Source: Flavobacteriaceae bacterium (GTDB lineage: Bacteria; Bacteroidota; Bacteroidia; Flavobacteriales; Flavobacteriaceae). Taken from it: a stretch of DNA of 41,272 bases. The position numbers were made by a program, and so were the translations under genes. Location of the stretch: the NCBI GenBank assembly GCA_017857815.1, contig JAFMCL010000023.1, positions 1-41,272 of the forward strand, in the 5' to 3' direction. The notes below the pieces were generated by a model. The model did not search any database, was not told the DNA's origin, and saw only the letters and a program-made list of their open reading frames with translations. Below, piece after piece: positions 34,625-41,272 of this stretch (position 1 is its first letter; the number at the start of each line of letters is the position of its first letter).

Positions 34625-37057
34625 ATGATTTTTTTAAATAAAAAGTTTTTTTTTAAATCAATAGCCCTACTGTGTTTGTGTTCCCTGAATTTTGTTTTTT
34701 CACAAAATTGCAATTCATTTATTACAGGAAATTTGGTTGATCTACACGATAATACGCCTATTATTGGAGCTACCATAAGGATTCAAGGTTTAGAAAAAAT
34801 CGCAATTTCAAACTCAGAAGGCGCTTTCCTATTGGAAGGACTATGCAAAGGGGATTACACCTTGGAGGCGATCCATCCTTTTTGTGAAATTCAGACACAA
34901 GAGGTTTCTTTAAATAATAAAATTGTTGGTTTAAAGCTTTTTTTGGAGCATCATATCGAAGCGTTACAAGAAGTGATATTAAGTGAAAACAGCCAAAAGT
35001 CTCTTTCTAAAACAGGGCTAGAATTGAGTTTAAACGCTGATGAAATGGAAAGATACAGCAGTAAAAGTCTTGCAGCTGGACTTGAGCAACTTTCTGGTGT
35101 AAGTGTTTTAAACACTGGAAATGTAATCTCAAAACCTATCATTCAAGGAATGTTTGGAAGTAGGGTTGGGATTGTTTACAACGAAATGCGTTTGGAAAAT
35201 CAGCAATGGGGTGCAGATCATGCTCCAAATGTTGATCTTAACGCGTTTGAAGGTTTGCGACTAATAAAAGGAGCTGCAGTCTTGAAATATGCTGGAGACA
35301 CTCCTGGCGGTATCGTTGTCTTGGAATCAAAACAGCCAAAAATCACAGACACATTGTATGGTAAAACACTTCTGACAGGCGCTTCTAATGGAAGGGGAGG
35401 TAGTCTAGTGTCTTCTTGGGTGAGAAGCTTTAACAGTGGGACTTATCTAAAACTTCAAGGGACAATTAAGAAATATGGTGATTTTTCGGCACCCAATTAT
35501 AATTTATCCAATACAGGAATTAATGAAAATAATTTTTCTTTTCATTTGGGACAGAATAAGATCCTTCAGAAATGGTTGTTTAGTTATAGTTATTTTAAAA
35601 ATGAAATCGGGATTTTAAGGGCCTCTCATATTGGTAACGTTGAAGACCTTCTTTTGGCACTTGAGTCTAATAGACCCTTAATAATTAATTCTTTTGGGTA
35701 TGAAATAAATTCGCCAAAACAAGAAAGTGAACACCACACACTCAGTTTAACTTATTCAAAAAGATTTTTGATTAATAATAAATGGAGCATTAGGTACAAT
35801 TTTCAGAACAACAATCGAAAAGAATTTGACATAAGAAAAACACAGAATAAAGGTAAGGCAGCCATAGATTTGATGCTTAGGACTCATTCCCTCAACACAG
35901 ACTTTGAGTGGAAACCATCTTCAAATACTTCCCAATTGTCAGGACTTTTTTTTCAACTTCAAGACAATTTTTCTGATCCAAGAACTGAAGTAAAAAGATT
36001 GGTTCCAGACTATTTAAAGTACAAGTACGGCGGTTATGCTACTTTAGATTTTTCACCTTCGAATAATTTTAATTTTGAACTTGGGATCCGGTTGGAACAT
36101 CAGGACATCGAGGTTCAAAAATACTATAGCGATGAGCTGTGGAAAGAGGAAAATTATCAAGACGATTTTGGGCAATACATCATCCGTGAGGTTTCGAGTC
36201 AGAAATTGATTAAACGAAATTTAAAGTTCAATAATATCTCTTTAAATACGGGATTAAAAACAACTTTATTTCCAAAATCTACCGTTTCGGTTAATTATTA
36301 TTTAACACAAAGAGCTCCTGATATTTCTGAATTATTTAGTGAAGGTTTACACCATTCGCTTGCAACGTTAGAATATGGAAACCCTTATTTAGATAAAGAA
36401 ACCATTCATAAATTTGCTTTCAATTTTGAGAAGATCATCGGTAAATTTAAATTTTCATTAAGCCCTTATTTTCTAAATGCAAACAATTATATCGTTATAG
36501 AGCCTTCTGGCGTAAAGCTTACGGTAAGAGGGGCTTTTCCTTTGTGGAAATATAAAGCGGTAGGGGCACAGATGAAAGGAATTGATTTTGATTTTTCTTA
36601 TAAAATTTCAAATCATTTGACCTTAAATAATGCAACCTCCTATGTTGAGGCAAAGGATCAAGCTAATGACCGCCCGATAATCAATATCCCTCCATTGAAC
36701 AGCAGAAGTCAATTGGACATTACTTTTCCAAAATGGAAACATTATCGTTTGAGTATAATTAGCAGACTGGTTTTAAGACAAAATGATTATCCAGACAATA
36801 ATTTCTCGACATCAATAATCAAAAACGGTCAATTGTCTGATCAATGGGTTGACATCAGCACTCCTCCTAAGGGATACCATGATTTGGGTATAGAAATGGC
36901 TTTAGATCGTTTTGCTTTTAAATCCAATAAAATGAGTATATCTTTAGTATTTGAAAACCTGCTGAACACTTCTTATCGGAACTACCTGAATCGCATGCAA
37001 TTTTACGGTGATGAGTTAGGAAGGAACATTCAGTTACAAATAAAACTTTATCACTAG
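34625..37057 (+). CDS. TonB-dependent receptor, ZnuD-like (probable metal uptake)
   Basis: An 810-aa outer-membrane receptor. The signal peptide ends VFSQ. A carboxypeptidase-like domain (ITGNLVDLHDNTPIIGATIR) leads to the TonB-box/plug region (EALQEVILSENSQKSLSK, LEQLSGVSVLNTGNVISKPI, GMFGSRVGIVYNEMRLENQ). The barrel ends with IQLQIKLYH. The segment near residues 560-590 (TQRAPDISELFSEGLHHS, EYGNPYLDKETIHKF) resembles the conserved stretch of ZnuD-type zinc receptors. His-containing loops (ESEHHTL) and the His-rich protein upstream agree with metal transport. Zinc is the best guess, not proven. Confidence 0.82.
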   Translation: MIFLNKKFFFKSIALLCLCSLNFVFSQNCNSFITGNLVDLHDNTPIIGATIRIQGLEKIAISNSEGAFLLEGLCKGDYTLEAIHPFCEIQTQEVSLNNKIVGLKLFLEHHIEALQEVILSENSQKSLSKTGLELSLNADEMERYSSKSLAAGLEQLSGVSVLNTGNVISKPIIQGMFGSRVGIVYNEMRLENQQWGADHAPNVDLNAFEGLRLIKGAAVLKYAGDTPGGIVVLESKQPKITDTLYGKTLLTGASNGRGGSLVSSWVRSFNSGTYLKLQGTIKKYGDFSAPNYNLSNTGINENNFSFHLGQNKILQKWLFSYSYFKNEIGILRASHIGNVEDLLLALESNRPLIINSFGYEINSPKQESEHHTLSLTYSKRFLINNKWSIRYNFQNNNRKEFDIRKTQNKGKAAIDLMLRTHSLNTDFEWKPSSNTSQLSGLFFQLQDNFSDPRTEVKRLVPDYLKYKYGGYATLDFSPSNNFNFELGIRLEHQDIEVQKYYSDELWKEENYQDDFGQYIIREVSSQKLIKRNLKFNNISLNTGLKTTLFPKSTVSVNYYLTQRAPDISELFSEGLHHSLATLEYGNPYLDKETIHKFAFNFEKIIGKFKFSLSPYFLNANNYIVIEPSGVKLTVRGAFPLWKYKAVGAQMKGIDFDFSYKISNHLTLNNATSYVEAKDQANDRPIINIPPLNSRSQLDITFPKWKHYRLSIISRLVLRQNDYPDNNFSTSIIKNGQLSDQWVDISTPPKGYHDLGIEMALDRFAFKSNKMSISLVFENLLNTSYRNYLNRMQFYGDELGRNIQLQIKLYH

Positions 37058-37060
37058 CGA

Positions 37061-37654
37061 ATGAATTTATTTAAAATCTGTCTATTAACTTTTAGCGCTC
37101 TTTTTTTTCCAACACAGCAACTCATTGCTCAAGATTATTCTGAAGACAACCAAGAAGCTGCTGAGGAGGAATACGAAATATGGGAACCTCTCAGTGACCC
37201 AACCGCTTATGGCCAAAGGATATTTGTTGAAGAACTGCTAGATATTGCAGGATATGTTCCCGAAGGCATCCAGATTTATCAAACACTTCCTAACAAAGCA
37301 AGGGTGTTTAGGGTTAAATTGGACAGCGTAACTGGGGGATTTGTTTTTGTTCGCTGGGACAAGGTTAAAAAAGAAAACTACATTGCCAATAAGCTCATCG
37401 ATCCCGGTGTATATTACAATCTAAATGCTGCAAAAGAAATCATGCGTAAGCAAACTCAAAAAGCTTATTTTGAAGTTAAAGATGTATTGCCTCAGGCCCC
37501 AGATCAAGAACAGATCAGTGAAGAGAGTCTGGAGGGTTTGAGAGAAGATTTTGACTTGAAGAACGAGGAGAAAAAATTGATCGAAACTCAAGCGTCCGAA
37601 AAAAAGCAATCAAGAAAAGACAGAAAGGCAAACAGGAAAGAAAAGAAAGAATAA
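37061..37654 (+). CDS. Unknown exported protein with highly basic C-terminus
   Basis: 197 aa, starting 3 bp after the TonB receptor stop, so co-transcribed. The signal peptide is followed by an acidic segment (DYSEDNQEAAEEEYEIWEPL). A compact middle (AYGQRIFVEELLDIAGYVPE, VRWDKVKKENYIANKLIDPG) precedes a long charged helical tail ending in Lys/Arg-rich repeats (KKQSRKDRKANRKEKKE). I do not recognise the family. Placement suggests an accessory of metal uptake or envelope function. The gene converges with the Rieske gene, with 6 bp between stop codons. Confidence 0.7.
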   Translation: MNLFKICLLTFSALFFPTQQLIAQDYSEDNQEAAEEEYEIWEPLSDPTAYGQRIFVEELLDIAGYVPEGIQIYQTLPNKARVFRVKLDSVTGGFVFVRWDKVKKENYIANKLIDPGVYYNLNAAKEIMRKQTQKAYFEVKDVLPQAPDQEQISEESLEGLREDFDLKNEEKKLIETQASEKKQSRKDRKANRKEKKE

Positions 37655-37660
37655 TTCTTT

Positions 37661-38104
37661 TTAAGTAATGGTAACGGTTAATGTTTCTCCCGCTATCGAT
37701 GCTGTATAGCAAGTCAAACTACTTGAACAATTGTCATCAAATGATTTGCCGTGTTGAGAACACGAAAACTTACCATTGCCATGTGACCACTTGTTTTGAG
37801 TTCCTTGATGCGGGCAGACATTGCTAAAAGCTCTTATCTCCGTCTCACTAATTCTCAATAACAATAAGTCCTCATCAAGGTAATTTACCCAACCCCCGAT
37901 GTCCGAAAGATCAGAAAAATTGGAACTGCTTAAATCAATAGTTACTGTTGTAGAAGTTTCACCATCTGTTGAAGAATTGTCATCAACTGGGGGGGATGAT
38001 TCATCATCTCCTGAACTACAGGCTTCTAAAACTGAAATTCCAAACATTGATAAAACAACAGGAGCGCAGGCTGTTTTCAAAAAATCACGTCTTTTATTTT
38101 CCAT
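37661..38104 (-). CDS. Rieske [2Fe-2S] lipoprotein
   Basis: A 147-aa protein. The N-terminus combines a Tat-like motif (KRRDFLKTACAPVVLS) with a lipobox (SVLEAC, Cys29), then a Ser/Asp-rich linker of about 25 residues. The Rieske cluster ligands are CPH (C97, H99) and CSQH (C115, H118) with FSNVCPHQGTQNKW and KFSCSQHGKSFDDN. The short single-domain form suggests a periplasm- or surface-facing electron carrier rather than a cytochrome bc subunit. The partner is unknown. A TAnnTTTG element lies 20 bp upstream. Confidence 0.88.
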   Translation of the reverse strand: MENKRRDFLKTACAPVVLSMFGISVLEACSSGDDESSPPVDDNSSTDGETSTTVTIDLSSSNFSDLSDIGGWVNYLDEDLLLLRISETEIRAFSNVCPHQGTQNKWSHGNGKFSCSQHGKSFDDNCSSSLTCYTASIAGETLTVTIT

Positions 38105-38123
38105 AAGATCATATTTATTTTAT

Positions 38124-38131
38124 CAAATATA
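38124..38131 (-). promoter_or_regulatory. Candidate -7 promoter element of the Rieske gene
   Basis: TATATTTG on the minus strand matches TAnnTTTG, 20 bp before the start codon. A clear -33 TTG is not seen. Confidence 0.4.
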
Positions 38132-38150
38132 GTTAGTTTAATGAAGTCTA

Positions 38151-38178
38151 GTTTAATTTTTTTTATAAAAAATTAAAC
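38151..38178. promoter_or_regulatory. 12-bp perfect inverted repeat in a divergent promoter region
   Basis: GTTTAATTTTTT (38151-38162), a 4-nt spacer TTAT, then its exact reverse complement (38167-38178). It lies in the 99-bp gap between the divergent Rieske and TonB receptor genes. It may be an operator serving both, or merely an A/T-rich coincidence. It resembles a metal-regulator box in being A/T-rich, but no specific regulator can be named. Confidence 0.4.
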
Positions 38179-38203
38179 AAAATAAAGATTTAAAACTTTC
38201 AAA

Positions 38204-40585
38204 ATGATTAATTTAGCAAGAAAAATGCGTTATTTTTTATTCATTATATTGCTGTTGAATTCCGTTTTATCGGTTGCCCAAAACTCAGGAAAATTAACTG
38301 GAAAAATTTTAGACAAGCAAACCCAACTCCCTCTTGAAGGTGCAATAATTATTTTGGAAGACACTGCAATGGGAATCGCAACAGATGTTGATGGATATTT
38401 TAGTTTAGAAGATGTTCCCACAAAATCCTATAATGTTACGGTGAGCTATTTGGGTTATCAGACGCAAACCATCTATAATGTAATTGTTAAAACATTTGGA
38501 ACGCCTTCGCTCCAAGTATTGTTGGAAGAATCCTCAAATGAGTTGGACGAGGTTGTTGTATTTCAAAGTCCTTTTAGAACCAACATCGAAACACCTCTTT
38601 CTACGCAAACCTTTTCTGCAGTGGAGATTGAAACCTATCCTGGGGGAAACAATGACATCACCAAAGTGATTCAAAGTATGCCCGGAATTTCACCGTCAAT
38701 AGGTGGTTTTAGGAATGACATCATTATTCGTGGAGGTGCTCCAAACGAATCGGTTTATTATTTAGATGGTATCGAAATCCCAAACATAAATCACTTCAGT
38801 ACGCAAGGAAGTAGTGGTGGTCCGGTTGGGCTACTCAACGTTTCCTTTGTTAGAGAAGTTTCGCTTTCAAGCTCAGCCTTTGGAGCGGAATATGACAACC
38901 CTTTGTCGGGGGTACTATCCTTTGAACAAAGAGAAGGGAATGCCGAACACTTCGGCGGAAACTTTAGATTTGGCGCTAGCGAAGCCGCATTAACTCTTGA
39001 AGGCCCTTTGTTCCGAAAAGACAAAAGTAAACCTTCTCCAACAACACTATTGTTCTCTTTGAGAAGGAGTTATCTTCAGTTTCTTTTCGAGTTAATTGGA
39101 CTCCCCATCCGACCAGATTATTGGGATTTTCAGTGGAAATTAAATCATGAAGTTGATGCTTATAACACCCTCACTTTTTTAGGAATTGGATCTATCGATG
39201 ATTTCTCGGTTAAATCACCCGATGATTTTGATGCAGAACAACAGGCTTCCATTGAACAAGTACCAATCATTGAGCAACAAACCAGAACAATGGGTGTTTC
39301 GTGGAAAAGGAAATTTAAAAACGGAAAAGGCTCCATGACCACTGCAATCAGTTCTAATCGATTGCAAAATATTTTCTCACGGTATGAAGACAACGCGCAA
39401 AAGACAGATTTACTGTTTCAAAATGACTCTTATGAGCAAGAAACAAAACTTCGTTTTCAAACTCTTCATTACTTAACTGATTGGAAAATAGCAGGAGGTT
39501 TCAATGTTCAGCAGTCAGATTATGGGAATAACACGAAAAGTATTTTGTATAATTTAGAATACGAAACTGCAATTAATTTCATGAAATATGGATTTTTTGG
39601 AAAGGCGGAACGAACTTTTGCCAACAATCGATTGGGAGTTTCTTTTGGTTTAAGAGCTGATATGGATACCTTTTCCGAAGGTTCGTCTATGATGGATAAT
39701 CTTTCGCCTAGGCTTTCTTTTTCTTATAATTTAACGGCGGACCAGCAATGGAAATTAAATGCCTCTGTTGGGAGATACTTTAAAATGCCCACCTATACCA
39801 TGCTTGGATTTCAAGATTCTAATGGTGTATTTATCAATAAAAACTCCAAATACACGCGAAGTGATCACTTCGTAACGGGTTTAGAATTTGCGCCAGGCAA
39901 AGCCTCGAGGATTACCCTTGAAGGTTTTTATAAAAAATATGATCAATACCCTGTTTCTGTTACCGATGGAGTTTCATTGGCCAACAAAGGGGCTGGTTTC
40001 GAGGTTTTCGGAAATGAAGAAATTACAACCGACGGTAAAGGCAAAACTTACGGATTTGAAGCGTTGTACCAACAAAAGCTAAGTAAGAAATTTTATGGTG
40101 TTTTTGCCTATACTTTTTTTTACAGCCAATTTACAGGCGTTTCAGGAAATTATCTTCCCTCAGTTTGGGACAGTCGCCACTTAATTTCCTTTTCAGGAGG
40201 CTATAAGTTGAAGCGAAATTGGGAAGTGAGTGCAAGGTTCAGATTCGCTGGAGAAACGCCTTATGTTCCAACAGATCAGAGTGCGACTTTAGCATCTTAT
40301 CCTGAAATTATTTTGGATTATCAAAGTTTGGGAGATGTTAAACTTGATCCTTTTGCTGAAGCAGACATAAGGTTTGATAAAAAGTGGAACTTCAAAGCCT
40401 ATTCTTTAAACTTCTATTTTGAAGTTCAAAACTTTCTCGCCAATGCCAATCCCCGTCCAGATGAGTACGGTCTCAATAGAGATGAAAAAGGAGAGTTGGT
40501 AAGTCCTAAATCCTTGGTTAAAGTCAATACAGATGGAGGCAACGCAATTCCCATTCCTTCTTTTGGGTTTGTTATAGATTTTTAG
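38204..40585 (+). CDS. TonB-dependent receptor with carboxypeptidase-like domain
   Basis: A 793-aa outer-membrane receptor. An alternative ATG at 38225 puts the signal peptide (MRYFLFIILLLNSVLSVAQ) at the N-terminus. The carboxypeptidase-like domain (LTGKILDKQTQLPLEGAIII, GYFSLEDVPTKSYNVTVSYL) is followed by the plug (ITKVIQSMPGISPSIGGFRN, DIIIRGGAPNESVYYLDGIE). The barrel ends in IPSFGFVIDF, with a terminal Phe. FFEVQNFLANANPRPDEYG near the end is a common motif in this receptor group. There is no SusD partner, so it is not a glycan-type SusC. The ligand is unknown. It converges with rimM (18-bp gap). Confidence 0.88.
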   Translation: MINLARKMRYFLFIILLLNSVLSVAQNSGKLTGKILDKQTQLPLEGAIIILEDTAMGIATDVDGYFSLEDVPTKSYNVTVSYLGYQTQTIYNVIVKTFGTPSLQVLLEESSNELDEVVVFQSPFRTNIETPLSTQTFSAVEIETYPGGNNDITKVIQSMPGISPSIGGFRNDIIIRGGAPNESVYYLDGIEIPNINHFSTQGSSGGPVGLLNVSFVREVSLSSSAFGAEYDNPLSGVLSFEQREGNAEHFGGNFRFGASEAALTLEGPLFRKDKSKPSPTTLLFSLRRSYLQFLFELIGLPIRPDYWDFQWKLNHEVDAYNTLTFLGIGSIDDFSVKSPDDFDAEQQASIEQVPIIEQQTRTMGVSWKRKFKNGKGSMTTAISSNRLQNIFSRYEDNAQKTDLLFQNDSYEQETKLRFQTLHYLTDWKIAGGFNVQQSDYGNNTKSILYNLEYETAINFMKYGFFGKAERTFANNRLGVSFGLRADMDTFSEGSSMMDNLSPRLSFSYNLTADQQWKLNASVGRYFKMPTYTMLGFQDSNGVFINKNSKYTRSDHFVTGLEFAPGKASRITLEGFYKKYDQYPVSVTDGVSLANKGAGFEVFGNEEITTDGKGKTYGFEALYQQKLSKKFYGVFAYTFFYSQFTGVSGNYLPSVWDSRHLISFSGGYKLKRNWEVSARFRFAGETPYVPTDQSATLASYPEIILDYQSLGDVKLDPFAEADIRFDKKWNFKAYSLNFYFEVQNFLANANPRPDEYGLNRDEKGELVSPKSLVKVNTDGGNAIPIPSFGFVIDF

Positions 40586-40603
40586 CAAAAAAGAGACCAA
40601 GGT

Positions 40604-41128
40604 TTATTTAAAAATATCCAACAAGCCATCGGGAAGTTCAAGGTGAATTTCCTTGGATTTTCGATCTAGATTTTTTATAAAACTATCATGTACAGGAATT
40701 AAAATCTCTATACCGTTAGAGTCAATAACAAAAAGGGCTTGAGGTCCAGAATCATTTACATTTTTGATTCTTCCAATTTCTTGTTTTTCCTGATCAAATG
40801 CCATGAAATCATTGACTTCATGAAAATAGAATTGATTTCCTTCCAAAGGTGGGAGCATTGTAAGTGGGAGGTAGAGGTCTTTTTTGATTAAAAAATCCGC
40901 ATCTGTTTCAGAGGCTATCCCTTCAAATTTCAATCTTAACAAAGAACTCTTGTGGAGTTGATTGTTAAGAATAAAATGAGGAACCAATCCGTGAGGTGTT
41001 TCCACAAAGATTGATTCCAAATTAGTATATATTTCAGGGTTGTCACTATCAACTTTGGCAAGGATTTCACCCTTGAAACTGTACTTGCCAACAATAGTAC
41101 CTAAAAAGAAGCATTCTTCTTTTAGCAT
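40604..41128 (-). CDS. rimM: Ribosome maturation factor RimM
   Basis: 174 aa, normal length. The N-terminal RimM barrel (CFFLGTIVGKYSFKGEILAK, SLLRLKFEGIASETDADFLI) is followed by a PRC-like beta-barrel (NQFYFHEVNDFMAFDQEKQE, then ALFVIDSNGIEILIPVHDSF, ending LELPDGLLDIF). It assists maturation of the 16S rRNA 3' domain of the 30S subunit with protein S19. It starts 21 bp after rpsP on the same strand, the widespread rpsP-rimM order. Confidence 0.95.
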   Translation of the reverse strand: MLKEECFFLGTIVGKYSFKGEILAKVDSDNPEIYTNLESIFVETPHGLVPHFILNNQLHKSSLLRLKFEGIASETDADFLIKKDLYLPLTMLPPLEGNQFYFHEVNDFMAFDQEKQEIGRIKNVNDSGPQALFVIDSNGIEILIPVHDSFIKNLDRKSKEIHLELPDGLLDIFK

Positions 41129-41149
41129 GATTTTTTGGAGAAAGAAATA

Positions 41150-41272
41150 TTATTCTTTGTCTTTAGCTTCAGCGCTGTCTTCTTTTGCTGGAGCTTCTTT
41201 GGCAGCTTCAGCTACTACTTCTGTGGCAGGCGCTTCTTCTACAGCAGGCGCTTCTTCTACAGCAGGTGCTTC
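41150..41272 (-). CDS. rpsP: Ribosomal protein bS16, C-terminal tail (partial)
   Basis: The minus-strand frame entering at the window edge encodes 40 residues and a TAA at 41150-41152. They form a low-complexity Ala/Glu/Pro tail: two repeats of EAPAVE, then EAPATEVVAEAAKEAPAKED and a final SAEAKDKE. Flavobacterial bS16 proteins carry such acidic C-terminal extensions, and rpsP normally precedes rimM. The conserved core lies outside the window, so the call rests on tail composition and gene order. Confidence 0.8.
   Translation of the reverse strand, partial: EAPAVEEAPAVEEAPATEVVAEAAKEAPAKEDSAEAKDKE

Overview
The window looks like a chromosomal segment of a marine-type Flavobacteriaceae bacterium (Bacteroidota). 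The evidence is low G+C, a SusC/SusD pair, several TonB-dependent receptors with carboxypeptidase-like N-terminal domains, genes with little or no Shine-Dalgarno signal, candidate TAnnTTTG promoter elements, and a bS16 ribosomal protein with a long Ala/Glu/Pro tail. No species can be named from the sequence alone.

Layout. (1) 1-14289 is a patchy accessory region. It holds a secreted PHP-type phosphodiesterase, a DUF4838 protein, a planctomycete-type pair (a lipoprotein with two CxxCH motifs, and a DUF1501 protein), a GH78 alpha-L-rhamnosidase and a GH43-like beta-propeller protein. Decayed gene fragments are scattered between them, including the N-terminus of an FAD-dependent oxidoreductase. 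(2) 14290-15431 holds mobile-element debris: a frameshifted tyrosine recombinase and the C-terminal winged-helix-like tail of another mobile-element protein. A 20-bp sequence beside this debris is repeated exactly 10.3 kb upstream. (3) 15502-32523 is a coherent myo-inositol utilisation locus: SusC/SusD on the plus strand; an eight-gene minus-strand operon iolJ-iolB-iolC-iolD-SSS symporter-mmsA/iolA-iolE-iolG; a LacI-family regulator upstream of it; and a divergent exported phospholipase C/GDPD-like phosphodiesterase. (4) 32543-40585 holds an exported formylglycine-generating-enzyme homologue, a probable metal-uptake operon (small His-rich secreted protein, lipoprotein, ZnuD-like TonB receptor, unknown exported protein), a Rieske lipoprotein and another TonB receptor. 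(5) 40604-41272 is core housekeeping: rimM and the 3' end of rpsP.

How the genes work together. The strongest system is the inositol locus. Two perfect 22-bp LacI-type palindromes, differing only at one symmetric position, lie upstream of susC (15502-15523) and upstream of iolJ (30498-30519). They tie outer-membrane uptake and the cytoplasmic pathway into one predicted regulon under the neighbouring LacI protein. All seven enzymatic steps from myo-inositol to DHAP and acetyl-CoA are encoded, with a sodium/solute symporter for inner-membrane uptake. The phosphodiesterase suggests the environmental substrate may be a larger inositol-containing molecule such as a phosphoinositide or inositol-phosphate glycan. 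That last step is inference.
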